Assembly: GCF_900142575.1 (NCBI RefSeq)
Contig: NZ_FRBI01000002.1
Span: 612,637-676,636 of the forward strand
Length of the DNA: 64,000 bases
Source: Actinacidiphila paucisporea
GTDB lineage: Bacteria; Actinomycetota; Actinomycetes; Streptomycetales; Streptomycetaceae
Reading direction: 5' to 3'
Shown piece by piece: positions 32,502 through 40,974 of this stretch. How positions within the stretch are numbered: the stretch's first letter is position 1; every line of letters starts with the position of its first letter. The notes under the pieces are model-generated. The model ran no database searches. It was not told the DNA's origin and saw only the letters and a list, made by a program, of their open reading frames with translations. The position numbers and the translations under genes were made by a program.

Positions 32502-33374
32502 TTGCGCACTGCGACCCCCCGCCGGTATCTGATGTGCCCCCCGGCGCACTTCCGCGTGGCGTACTCCATCAACCCCTGGATGGACCCCGACAAACCGGTG
32601 GACCCCGCGCTCGCGCTCTTCCAGTGGGAGGACCTGCGCGACCGCTACCGCGCGCTCGGCCACACCGTGGAGATCCTCGACCCGGTCGCGGGCCTGCCCG
32701 ACATGGTCTTCGCGGCGAACGGCGCCACCGTCGTGGAAGGGCGGGTGCTCGGCGCGCGGTTCGCCAACCCCGAACGGGCCGCTGAGGCCCCGGCCCACCT
32801 GGCGTGGTTCCGGTCCCGCGCCGAGCGCTTCGCCGACGTACGCGAGCCCGAGCACGTCAACGAGGCCGAGGGTGACTTCGCCGTCACCGGCAGCTGGCTG
32901 CTGGCCGGGCAGGGCTTCCGCAGCAGCCCGCTCGCGCACGACGAGGCGCAGGAGTTCTTCGGCCGCCCGGTGATCAGCCTGGAGCTGACCGACCCGCGCT
33001 ACTACCACCTGGACACCGCTCTCGCCGTCCTGGACGACACCGCGGACGACGTCATGTACTACCCCGGCGCTTTCTCCCCCGGCTCCCGTGCGGTCCTCGC
33101 CCGGCTCTTCCCGACGGCCCTGCTCGCCACCGCCGAGGACGCGGCCGTCTTCGGACTCAACGCGGTGAGCGACGGCCGCAACGTCCTGCTCCCCCGGGAA
33201 GCGGCGGCCCTGCACGACCCGCTGCGCGAGCGCGGCTACGTGCCGATCGGCGTCGACATGTCCGAATTCCACAAGGCCGGCGGCAGCGTCAAGTGCTGCA
33301 CGATGGAGCTGCGACCTGCGCGGGGCGGTCACGACGCGACGGCCTCGGCGGCCGTCGGGGTGCCCACCGTGTGA
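32502..33374 (+). CDS. Dimethylarginine dimethylaminohydrolase-like amidinotransferase-superfamily enzyme
   Basis: A 290-aa enzyme of the DDAH/arginine deiminase (pentein) fold, which hydrolyses guanidino groups through a covalent Cys intermediate. Visible sites are FAANGATVVEGRVL, the guanidine-binding acid in NEAEGDFAVTGSW, the catalytic His in RYYHLDTALAVL and the nucleophile Cys in GGSVKCCTMEL. The TTG at 32502 has CGAGGAG 7-8 nt upstream, and MRTATPRRYLMCPP is a natural N-terminus; an upstream GTG (32463) would add a His-rich leader. It could act on methylarginine, arginine or a related metabolite. Confidence 0.85.
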   Translation: MRTATPRRYLMCPPAHFRVAYSINPWMDPDKPVDPALALFQWEDLRDRYRALGHTVEILDPVAGLPDMVFAANGATVVEGRVLGARFANPERAAEAPAHLAWFRSRAERFADVREPEHVNEAEGDFAVTGSWLLAGQGFRSSPLAHDEAQEFFGRPVISLELTDPRYYHLDTALAVLDDTADDVMYYPGAFSPGSRAVLARLFPTALLATAEDAAVFGLNAVSDGRNVLLPREAAALHDPLRERGYVPIGVDMSEFHKAGGSVKCCTMELRPARGGHDATASAAVGVPTV

Positions 33375-33397
33375 CCACCCGTCGCGCACGTCGCCAC

Positions 33398-33497
33398 CGT
33401 CCGAACGGGGCTGTCCCCGTCGCGCCCGGCCCACCGACCGGTGGTGGGCCGGGCGCGCAGTTCTCCCCCAGAGCTTCGCCTGGGGGATACCCCCACG
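33398..33497 (+). repeat. Dispersed intergenic repeat, copy near 33.4 kb
   Basis: The 289-bp gap between the DDAH-like and F420 genes carries the same elements as copy 1. It has a GTCGCCACCGTCCGAACGGG-type core, then GGGCGCGCAGTTCTCCCCC, and the CCCCCAG/CTGGGGG hairpin (33465-33471, 33480-33486). Left and right of it I see no gene. Orientation is the same as at 0.9 kb. Confidence 0.7.
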
Positions 33498-33663
33498 CGC
33501 CCCTGGTGGTCGCCCTCTGGGCAAGGCCGCACCCCTCAGGTGCTGGGCGCGCACGGTGCGGGCCGGGTCGCCGGAGGGTGGTGGGCCCCGCCTGGTGGGT
33601 GATACGGGACACCCGTGGGGGGCGCCCGGCGCCGAGGGCGGGCGGACCTGGCAGGATCGCGGC

Positions 33664-34416
33664 ATGACTCACGCTGACGACAGCAGGACCGCGGCGACCG
33701 ACGAAGCCCCCGCCGCGGAGGCCAAGGCGCCGGCCAAGGCGCCGGCGAAGGACCCCTGGGAGCTGCCCGACGTGTCGGGGCTGGTGGTCGGGGTGCTCGG
33801 CGGTACCGGCGACCAGGGCCGCGGCCTGGCCTACCGGCTGGCCAGGGCCGGCCAGCAGGTCGTCATCGGCTCGCGCAACGCCGAGCGCGCGCAGACCGCC
33901 GCCGCCGAACTGGGCCTCGGCGTCGAGGGCGCCGACAACGCGGAGTGCGCCCGGCGCAGCGACGTGGTGATCGTCGCGGTGCCGTGGGACGGCCACGCCA
34001 AGACCCTGGAGTCGCTCCGCGCGGAGCTGGCCGGCAAGCTCGTGGTGGACTGCGTCAACCCGCTCGGCTTCGACAAGCAGGGCGCGTACGCCCTCACGCC
34101 CGACGAGGGCAGCGCCGCCCAGCAGGCCGCCGCGCTGCTCCCCGACTCCCGGGTCACCGCCGCCTTCCACCACCTGTCGGCGGTGCTGCTGCAGAACCCG
34201 CTGATCGAGGAGATCGACACCGACGTGATGGTGCTCGGCGAGTCCCGCGCCGACACCGACATCGTCCAGGCCCTCGCCGCCCGCATCCCCGGCATGCGCG
34301 GCGTCTTCGCCGGCCGCCTGCGCAACGCCCACCAGGTCGAGTCCCTGGTGGCCAACCTGATCTCGGTCAACCGCCGCTACAAGGCCCACGCGGGCCTCCG
34401 CCTCACGGACGTCTGA
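33664..34416 (+). CDS. npdG: F420-dependent NADP oxidoreductase (NADPH:F420 reductase)
   Basis: A 250-aa Rossmann enzyme that passes hydride between NADPH and coenzyme F420. After an Ala/Lys/Pro-rich leader of about 38 residues comes the core VVGVLGGTGDQGRGLAYRLA, then VIGSRNAERAQ for the NADP phosphate, VIVAVPWDGHAKT and VDCVNPLGFDKQGAYAL. The C-terminal helix with NAHQVESLVANLISVNRRY is family-typical. It would supply reduced F420 for redox and biosynthetic enzymes. ATG start at 33664. It converges on an MDR oxidoreductase with a hairpin between them. Confidence 0.88.
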   Translation: MTHADDSRTAATDEAPAAEAKAPAKAPAKDPWELPDVSGLVVGVLGGTGDQGRGLAYRLARAGQQVVIGSRNAERAQTAAAELGLGVEGADNAECARRSDVVIVAVPWDGHAKTLESLRAELAGKLVVDCVNPLGFDKQGAYALTPDEGSAAQQAAALLPDSRVTAAFHHLSAVLLQNPLIEEIDTDVMVLGESRADTDIVQALAARIPGMRGVFAGRLRNAHQVESLVANLISVNRRYKAHAGLRLTDV

Positions 34417-34426
34417 GCCCCACGAC

Positions 34427-34448
34427 CCCGGCCCGGCGCCCGGCCGGG
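34427..34448. terminator. Hairpin between convergent genes
   Basis: CCCGGCC (34427-34433) and GGCCGGG (34442-34448) form a stem within the 36-bp space between the converging F420 oxidoreductase and MDR genes, so it could end transcription from both sides. Confidence 0.5.
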
Positions 34449-34452
34449 CAGC

Positions 34453-35397
34453 TCAGGAGACGCTCAGGACGATCTTGCCGCGGCGGCTGCGCTGCTCCAG
34501 GGCGGCGTAGGCGGCGGACGTCCCCGACAGGGGGATCACCTGGTCGACGGGGACCGTGAGCCGGCCCGCGTCGACCAGGCGGGTCAGTTCGACGAGGCCG
34601 GCCCGGTCCGGCTCCACGACGAAGAAGGTCCCGCGCGGGCCCTCGCCCGCGGGCGGCTCGGGCGGCTCGGGCGGCTCGGGCGGCGAGACGATGCTGACCA
34701 GCACGCCGCTGTCCCGCAGCACCTGCCACGAGCGCTGCTGCACGTCGCCGCCCGCGGTGTCGAAGACCAGGTCGACGTCCCTGACCTGGTCCTCGAAGGG
34801 TTCCGCCCGGTAGTCCAGGGCCCGGGCGGCGCCCAGGCCGCGGACGAAGTCCAGGTGGTCGGCGCCCGCCGTGCCGATCACCTCCGCGCCGAGGGCGGCC
34901 GCGATCTGGACGGCGAGCGAGCCGACGCCGCCCGCCGCGCCGTGCACGAGCACCCGCCGGCCCTCGGCCGGCCCGCCGTGCCGTACCAGGCCCTGCCAGG
35001 CGGTCAGCCCGGCGAGGGTGAGGGCGGCTGACTCCTCGAAGCCGAGGCCGGCCGGCTTCGGCGCGAGCACCTCGGCCGGCACCGCGGTGAATTCCGCGGC
35101 CGCGCCGTCCCGGGTGAAGGGGATCAGCCCGAAGACCTCGTCGCCCGTGCCCGGGCCCTCGACGACGACCCCCGCCAGCTCCTTCGCCGGGGTCGCCGGC
35201 AGCCGCGGCTTGCCGCCGGGTGCCAGGCTGTCGGTCCAGGTGGCGTCCCAGGCCAGCTCGCCCGCGGTGATCGAGGCGGCCCGCACCTGGACCAGGACCT
35301 CGCCTTCGCCCGGCACCGGGCGCGGCGCGGTCTCGTAGGCCAGTACCTCGGGTCCGCCGCGGCGGTGGCCGCGTACCGCGTGCATGGTGGTGTCCAC
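34453..35397 (-). CDS. Zinc-independent MDR / quinone-oxidoreductase-like NADPH reductase
   Basis: A 314-aa medium-chain reductase. The N-terminal GroES-like domain (VLVQVRAASITAGELAWD, GDEVFGLIPFTRDGAAAEFT) lacks the Zn-Cys loop. The NADPH-binding VLVHGAAGGVGSLAVQIA, IGTAGADHLDFVRGLGA and LVFDTAGG motifs define the quinone-oxidoreductase branch. It probably reduces quinones, enones or related electrophiles. The GTG at 35397 has GGGACG upstream; a Met 12 nt downstream is possible. A Pro/Glu stretch in the second half comes from a 9-bp tandem repeat at 34652-34684. Confidence 0.87.
   Translation of the reverse strand: MDTTMHAVRGHRRGGPEVLAYETAPRPVPGEGEVLVQVRAASITAGELAWDATWTDSLAPGGKPRLPATPAKELAGVVVEGPGTGDEVFGLIPFTRDGAAAEFTAVPAEVLAPKPAGLGFEESAALTLAGLTAWQGLVRHGGPAEGRRVLVHGAAGGVGSLAVQIAAALGAEVIGTAGADHLDFVRGLGAARALDYRAEPFEDQVRDVDLVFDTAGGDVQQRSWQVLRDSGVLVSIVSPPEPPEPPEPPAGEGPRGTFFVVEPDRAGLVELTRLVDAGRLTVPVDQVIPLSGTSAAYAALEQRSRRGKIVLSVS
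34652..34684 (-). repeat. In-frame 9-bp tandem repeat within the MDR gene
   Basis: The unit GGCGGCTCG is repeated 3.6 times. Read on the minus strand it encodes PPEPPEPPEPP, a flexible rigid-Pro linker in a surface loop before the last strand block. The 9-bp unit keeps the frame, so copy number could vary between strains without breaking the gene. Confidence 0.75.
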
Positions 35398-35538
35398 GAG
35401 ACGTCCCTTCCGCGCCCGGCGGCGCTGTCGCCCACCAGTCAACCGGCTCCCCGGGCCGCCCGCCTCCCGGCTGCGGACCATGGGGGACAATGGGCGCACA
35501 CAGCCCGTACGCACGTGTCAGGACAGGAGCCGTCCCGC

Positions 35539-35706
35539 ATGCCCCGCCTCGCCCTCTACGCACTCCTCGTGTGCGTCCTCGCCGTCGCCGCCGCCGTCGT
35601 GTCCTTCGTGAACGGCAACTGGCTGGGCGTGGTGTGGGTGCTGCTCGCGGGCGTGTCCAGCAACATGTGGTGGTATCTGCGCAGGAAGGCCCGCGCGACC
35701 GCGTGA
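35539..35706 (+). CDS. Small two-helix membrane protein, 55 aa
   Basis: A 55-aa protein with two hydrophobic helices (LALYALLVCVLAVAAAVVSF and WLGVVWVLLAGVSSNMWWYL) and a basic C-terminus (RRKARATA), preceded by AGGAG 9 nt before the ATG. It is of the kind annotated as small hypothetical membrane protein in Streptomyces. No function can be assigned. It is divergent from the MDR gene and convergent with the M50 peptidase gene. Confidence 0.68.
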   Translation: MPRLALYALLVCVLAVAAAVVSFVNGNWLGVVWVLLAGVSSNMWWYLRRKARATA

Positions 35707-35761
35707 GCCCGCCCCCGGCGGGACGAGGGCCGGCGAGGGAGCGCTTCCGGACGCGGACCCG

Positions 35762-36547
35762 TCAGTGCTTCCAGAAGCGGAAGAGCCAGTAGCCGTACTC
35801 CACGGCGATGTCCGGCACCTTGAACCAGCCCATGACGTGGTAGACGCCCTCGAAGAACTTGTCGTTGACCGCCGGGATGTAGAGCACGCCGAAGGTCGCG
35901 ATCAGCCCGAAGGGCGCGAAGGGCTCCACCTGGCGGCGGAAGTTGTACGGCAGCCACGGCTCCCAGATGCCGTAGCCGTCCAGGCCCGGGATCGGCAGCA
36001 GGTTCAGCAGGGCCGCGCTGACCTGGAGGAAGGCCAGGAAGGCGAGGGCGAAGAGGAAGGTGCGCGGCCAGCTGTCGATGAGGCCCATCGTGAAGGGCAG
36101 CATCAGCACGGCGGCGAACAGCACGTTCATCAGCGGGCCCGCGGCCGAGATCAGGCTGTGCCGCCACCGGCCCCTGATACGGCCCCGCTCGATGAAGACC
36201 GCACCGCCGGGCAGGCCGATACCGCCCATGATCACGAAGATCACCGGCAGCGCGATGGACAGCGCGGCGTTGGCGTATTTCAGCGGGTTGAGGGTGAGGT
36301 AGCCCTTGCCGCCGATGGTGATGTCGCCGCTGTGCAGCGCGGTACGGGCGTGCGCGTACTCGTGCAGGCACAGGGAGACGATCCAGCCGGACACGACGAA
36401 CAGGAACACCGCGAAGCCGGCGTCCGAGGCGAAGCCGCTCCACACCGCCCACCCGGACACGGCCATGACCGCCGCGATGCCGAGGAAGACGGGGCTGACG
36501 GCCCGCTCCCCGCCGCCGCGGGCCTGACGAATCGGCGTGACGCTCAT
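35762..36547 (-). CDS. Site-2-protease-like M50 membrane metallopeptidase
   Basis: A 261-aa polytopic protein of the small S2P group. The zinc-binding HExxH is HEYAH in VSLCLHEYAHARTAL (about residue 62), and the third ligand motif NLLPIPGLDGYG sits in a later helix. There are about six TM segments; no PDZ or CBS domain is visible. Such enzymes cleave membrane-embedded substrates, for instance anti-sigma factors, but this rhomboid-sized type is also found without known substrates. ATG start. Confidence 0.88.
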   Translation of the reverse strand: MSVTPIRQARGGGERAVSPVFLGIAAVMAVSGWAVWSGFASDAGFAVFLFVVSGWIVSLCLHEYAHARTALHSGDITIGGKGYLTLNPLKYANAALSIALPVIFVIMGGIGLPGGAVFIERGRIRGRWRHSLISAAGPLMNVLFAAVLMLPFTMGLIDSWPRTFLFALAFLAFLQVSAALLNLLPIPGLDGYGIWEPWLPYNFRRQVEPFAPFGLIATFGVLYIPAVNDKFFEGVYHVMGWFKVPDIAVEYGYWLFRFWKH

Positions 36548-36723
36548 GCGAGTGCTCCAGCTTCCGACGGCAACCGACCCCGGCGGCGCACATCGCCCCC
36601 GGGCGCCCGATCATCCCACGTCCCCGCCACCGCGAGGGGTCGCCCCCGGGGCGCCGGGGAATACCGGGTGCGGCCAGCAGGGACGGTCGCCGCGCCGGAG
36701 GCGACTGGCGTAAGAATGGGGCC

Positions 36724-39700
36724 GTGCGATACACGATTCTCGGCACCACCGGGGCCCTGCGGGACGACGGGGAGCCGGTCGCCCTCGCGGGCGGGCGGCT
36801 CCGTGCGCTGCTGACGGCGCTCGCGCTGCGGCCCGGCCGGGTGGTGACCGCGGACGTGCTGATCGGCGAGGTGTGGGACGGGGAGCCGCCGGCCGGCGGG
36901 ACGGGGGCGTTGCAGGCACTGGTCGGGCGGCTGCGGAAGGCCGTCGGCCATGACGCGGTCGGCTCGGTGGAGGGCGGCTACCGGCTGGCCGCCGCGCACG
37001 ACGACGTCGACCTCTACCGTTTCGAGCGGCTCGCCGCCGAGGGCGCCCGTGCGCTGGACGACGGGGACCCGGTCAAGGCCGCCACGCTGCTGGCGGACGC
37101 GCTCGCGCTGTGGCGCGGCCCGGCGCTGGCCGACCTGCCGGACCGCGGCACCGCCGCCGTACGCAGCGAAGCGCTGCGCCTGGACACCCGGCGGCTGCGG
37201 CTGGCCGCCGAGCTGGAGCTGGGCCGGGCCGCCCACGTGCTGCCCGAACTGGCGGGGCTGGCCGCCGACCACCCGCTGGACGAGCCGCTGCACGCGCTGC
37301 ACATCCGGGCGTTGCGCGCGGCGGGCCGCACAGCCGACGCGCTGGCGGCGTACGACGTGGTGCGCCGGTCGCTGGCCGACCAGCTGGGCGCCGACCCGAG
37401 CCCGGAACTGCGCTCCCTGCACGCCGAGTTGCTCAACCCCCGGCAGGAGCCGCCGCAGCCGGCCGAGCCGGTGGGGCGGCCGGGGAGCCGTCATGGCGGG
37501 CCCGGCGGCAACGCCCGTATCCGGCTGACGAGTTTCGTCGGCCGGGAGGCCGAGATCGCCGCGGTGGGCGCGGACCTGTCCCGTGCCCGGCTGGTGACGA
37601 TCACCGGCCCGGGCGGCACCGGCAAGACCCGCCTGTCCCAGGAGGCCGGCGACCTGGTCGCCGGTCGCTGGCCGGACGGCGTCTGGTACGCGGAACTGGC
37701 CCCGGTCAGCGACCCGCGCACCCTCCCCGAGGCCGTGATCAGCTCGCTCGGGCTGCGCGACACCCAGCTGCACGGTGGCGCCGCGGAGACGGCGATGGCC
37801 GTGGAGACCAAGGTCAAGGACCCACTGCGGCGCCTGACCGACCACCTCGCGACCCGCGAGATGCTGCTGGTGCTGGACAACTGCGAGCATGTGATCGACG
37901 CGGCCGCCATGCTGGCCGCCCAGCTCCTCGCCGAGTGCCCGGGCCTGGCGGTGCTGGCCACCAGCCGTGAACCGCTGGGCGTGCCGGGGGAGTTGATACG
38001 CCCGCTGGACCCGCTGCCGGAACCGACCGCGCTGCGGCTGCTGGCCGACCGGGGCGCGGCCGCCCGGCCCGGCTTCTCGGTGGACGACGACCCGGTGGCC
38101 TGCGCCGAGTTGTGCCACCGCCTCGACGGGCTGCCACTGGCCATCGAGCTGGCCGCGGCCCGGCTGCGCAGCATGTCGCCGCGCGGGCTGGCCGACCGGC
38201 TCGACGACCGCTTCCGGCTGCTGACCGGCGGCAGCCGTACGCTGCTGCCGCGGCAGCAGACCCTGCGGGCCGTGGTGGACTGGTCCTGGGACCTGCTCGA
38301 CCCGGCCGAACGCGCCCTGCTGCGCCGCCTGGCGGTCTTCCGCGGCGGCTGGACGCTGGAGGCCGTCGAGGCGATCTGCACCGACCTGCCCGAGGCGGCC
38401 ACCCCACCCGCCGAGAGCGCCGCACCGGCCGCACCGGCCGACGGGGCCGCGCTCGGCCCGGCCGACGTCGCCCCGCTGCTCGCCTCCCTAGTCGACAAGT
38501 CCCTGGTCCTCGCCGAACTGACCGCGGACAGCGAGCGCTACCGCATGCTGGAGACGATCTCCGAATACTCCGCGGAGCGGCTCGACGAGTCCGGCGAGCG
38601 GTCCGCGGTCGAACAGCGGCACCTGACGTACTTCCGCGAATTCGCCCGCAGGGCGGACCCCTTGCTGCGCCGGGCCGGCCAACTGGCCTGGTTCGAGCGG
38701 CTGGAGGTCGAGCACGAGAACCTGCGGGCCGCGCTGCGCCGGGCGGTGGACGCCGGCGCGGAGGAGGACGCGCTGCTGCTGGTGCTGGGCTGCAACTGGT
38801 TCTGGGAGGTGCGCAACTACGTCTCGGAGCGCCGCTACTGGCCCAAGCGGGTCGCGGGGATGGGCCCCGACCCCTTCGCCGAGCCGCCGACGACCCGGCC
38901 GGTCGAGCGCGGGCCGCTGGAGGACCCGCCGCCGCTGAGCCGGGAGCAGCTGCACGAGGCCCGCCTCTGGGTGCGGGTCATCGACATGGCGGCCAACGAC
39001 GAGGAGGCGGAGTGGTGGACGAAACCGAGCATGGTCGGCATCGGCCGCTCGCTCATCGCCAACTACCCGCCCGAGCTGCCCCAGTCGGCCCGCTTCCCCG
39101 GCATCCTGCGCGCCTACGGCGCCTTCTTCACCGGCGACTTCGGCCGGCTGCAGGCGCTCGTGGAGGACACGGTGGCCGCCTGCCGCCGCTACGGCAGGGA
39201 CTGGGAGCTGGCGTACGTGCTGCAACTGCGGGCGAAGATCAACAACGACGTGGCCGAGCGCATAGCGGACTCGGTCCTCGACATAGGCGAGAGCCGCCGG
39301 ATCTTCCAGCGGCTCGGTGACGAGTGGGGCATGGCCGAGACGCTGTCGGCGGAGGCCGAGGCCGCGGGCAACGCGGGCGACTGGGAGCACGCCGCCCGGT
39401 GCTGCGTCGAGGGGATCGAGCTGGCCCGCAAGATCGGCTCCCCGCAGCACGTGCCGGTCCTCACCGTGCGGCTCGGCGATGCCATGGTCAACGCCGGCCA
39501 GGTCGAGGAGGGCATGCGCAAGCTCCGGGAGGGCGTGGACGACGCCACCCGCACCGGCACCGACCAGGACGGCGCAGGCTTCTTCGGCAGGATGATGCTC
39601 GCCGGCGCGCTCGGCAGCACCGGGCGGCCCGCGGAGGCGCTGGAACTGATCGAGGAGACGATGGCGCGGGGTGTCGCCGCCAGCGGGCAGCCCGCCTTCG

Positions 39701-40122
39701 TGATGGGCATGCTGAAGGGCATGAAGGGTTCCCTGATCGGCAGGCTCGGCGACCCGGAGGGGGGACTGGCCCTGCTGCACGAGGGCCTGGCGACCCTGGC
39801 CGAGCACCCGCTCGCCGAGGTGATCACGCCGCGTCTGGGCATGCTGCTCGCGCCCGGCGCGATCGAGCTGCTGACGCTGCTCGCCGAGCGGGGCGGTCCC
39901 GACGGCGCCACCGAGCGCCGGGCCCGCCGCGCCGCGGCCGTCATGAACGTCCACGACCGGCTCCGCCCGTCGGCGGTCCCGCCCGGCGTGCAGCGCGAAC
40001 TGGACGACGCCAGGGCGCGGTTGACCGCGCTGCTCGGCGAGGACGGATACGCCGCCGGATATGCCGAGGGCGACGGCCCCGATCTGCGGGAGGCCGTCGC
40101 CCTGATGCGCGACATCGACTGA
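36724..40122 (+). CDS. AfsR-like BTAD/NB-ARC/TPR transcriptional regulator, 1132 aa
   Basis: A large SARP-type regulator. It has an N-terminal OmpR-like winged helix (1-90; LRALLTALALRPGRVVTADVL), a BTAD domain (95-240; ALHIRALRAAGRTADALAAY) and an NB-ARC ATPase (about 270-560) with Walker A ITGPGGTGKTRLSQEA near residue 295 and Walker B LLVLDNCEHVID. A winged-helix/TPR-like C-terminal part follows (600-1132; RYRMLETISEYSAERL). These proteins activate operons in response to an unknown signal. The GTG start follows GGGG closely. It converges on the ABC exporter with 18 bp between stops, so a regulatory link is possible but not shown. Confidence 0.9.
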   Translation: MRYTILGTTGALRDDGEPVALAGGRLRALLTALALRPGRVVTADVLIGEVWDGEPPAGGTGALQALVGRLRKAVGHDAVGSVEGGYRLAAAHDDVDLYRFERLAAEGARALDDGDPVKAATLLADALALWRGPALADLPDRGTAAVRSEALRLDTRRLRLAAELELGRAAHVLPELAGLAADHPLDEPLHALHIRALRAAGRTADALAAYDVVRRSLADQLGADPSPELRSLHAELLNPRQEPPQPAEPVGRPGSRHGGPGGNARIRLTSFVGREAEIAAVGADLSRARLVTITGPGGTGKTRLSQEAGDLVAGRWPDGVWYAELAPVSDPRTLPEAVISSLGLRDTQLHGGAAETAMAVETKVKDPLRRLTDHLATREMLLVLDNCEHVIDAAAMLAAQLLAECPGLAVLATSREPLGVPGELIRPLDPLPEPTALRLLADRGAAARPGFSVDDDPVACAELCHRLDGLPLAIELAAARLRSMSPRGLADRLDDRFRLLTGGSRTLLPRQQTLRAVVDWSWDLLDPAERALLRRLAVFRGGWTLEAVEAICTDLPEAATPPAESAAPAAPADGAALGPADVAPLLASLVDKSLVLAELTADSERYRMLETISEYSAERLDESGERSAVEQRHLTYFREFARRADPLLRRAGQLAWFERLEVEHENLRAALRRAVDAGAEEDALLLVLGCNWFWEVRNYVSERRYWPKRVAGMGPDPFAEPPTTRPVERGPLEDPPPLSREQLHEARLWVRVIDMAANDEEAEWWTKPSMVGIGRSLIANYPPELPQSARFPGILRAYGAFFTGDFGRLQALVEDTVAACRRYGRDWELAYVLQLRAKINNDVAERIADSVLDIGESRRIFQRLGDEWGMAETLSAEAEAAGNAGDWEHAARCCVEGIELARKIGSPQHVPVLTVRLGDAMVNAGQVEEGMRKLREGVDDATRTGTDQDGAGFFGRMMLAGALGSTGRPAEALELIEETMARGVAASGQPAFVMGMLKGMKGSLIGRLGDPEGGLALLHEGLATLAEHPLAEVITPRLGMLLAPGAIELLTLLAERGGPDGATERRARRAAAVMNVHDRLRPSAVPPGVQRELDDARARLTALLGEDGYAAGYAEGDGPDLREAVALMRDID

Positions 40123-40140
40123 GCCGCAAGGCCCGGTCCG

Positions 40141-40974
40141 TCAGGTCTTCTTGCGGAAGCGCGCCACCGCAAGCGGCGCGGTCACCGCGGTGATGCCCAC
40201 CGACCAGGCCAGCGTGATCCACACCGAGTGCGCGACGGCACCGCCGTTGATCATGGCGCGGGCCGCGTCCGCCAGGTTGGACAGCGGGTTGACCCTGGTG
40301 AAGCCCTCCAGCCAGCCCGGCATCGTGGTGGGCTTGGCGAAGATCGAGCTGCCGAACTGCAACGGCATCAGCACGAGCATGGCGACCCCCTGTACCGCCT
40401 GCGGCGTCTTCATGGTCAGGCCGAGCAGGATGAAGATCCACATCAGCGAGGCGCCGAAGACCGCGGACAGGGCGACGGCCCCGAGCAGGTGCAGCACGTC
40501 GGTGTGGACCGTCAGGCCGAGCGCGAAGCCCACGCCCAGCAGGATCAGGGTGGCGATCATCATGCGGCCCAGCTCGACGACGATCTTGGCGATCAGGACC
40601 GAGGAGCGCGCGATGGGCATCGTGCGGAACCGGTCCATGACCCCCTTCTTGAAGTCGTCGTTGATGCCGGTGCCGACCGCCATCGCGATGTTCATGCCCA
40701 TCATGGCCATCAGGCCGGGCACCACGTAGTTCACGTACTCCTGCTGGTTGCCCTTGCCGGCCACCGCGCCGCCGAAGACGTAGACGAACAGCAGGGTGAA
40801 GATCACCGGCATCAGCAGGACGTCGAACATCGACTCCGGGTCCTGCTTGATCTGCAGCATGTTGCGCCGGGCGAGGGCGCCGATGTGGCGCAGGTTGGCC
40901 CGCAGGCCGATCCGGCCCTCGGCGGCAGCGGCGGCCTTGGCCGGCCGGTCCAGTGTGGCCGTGGCCGTGGTCAT
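40141..40974 (-). CDS. ABC-2 type exporter permease (DrrB-like)
   Basis: A 277-aa membrane protein with six TM helices and the ABC-2 pattern of DrrB: ARRNMLQIKQDPESMFDVLLMPVIF at the first helix (in part), GGAVAGKGNQQEYVNYVVPG, DDFKKGVMDRFRTMPIARSS and the later FAKPTTMPGWL. It pairs with the ATPase encoded just upstream, with a 4-nt ATGA overlap. The likely job is export of a hydrophobic drug or lipid. Confidence 0.9.
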   Translation of the reverse strand: MTTATATLDRPAKAAAAAEGRIGLRANLRHIGALARRNMLQIKQDPESMFDVLLMPVIFTLLFVYVFGGAVAGKGNQQEYVNYVVPGLMAMMGMNIAMAVGTGINDDFKKGVMDRFRTMPIARSSVLIAKIVVELGRMMIATLILLGVGFALGLTVHTDVLHLLGAVALSAVFGASLMWIFILLGLTMKTPQAVQGVAMLVLMPLQFGSSIFAKPTTMPGWLEGFTRVNPLSNLADAARAMINGGAVAHSVWITLAWSVGITAVTAPLAVARFRKKT

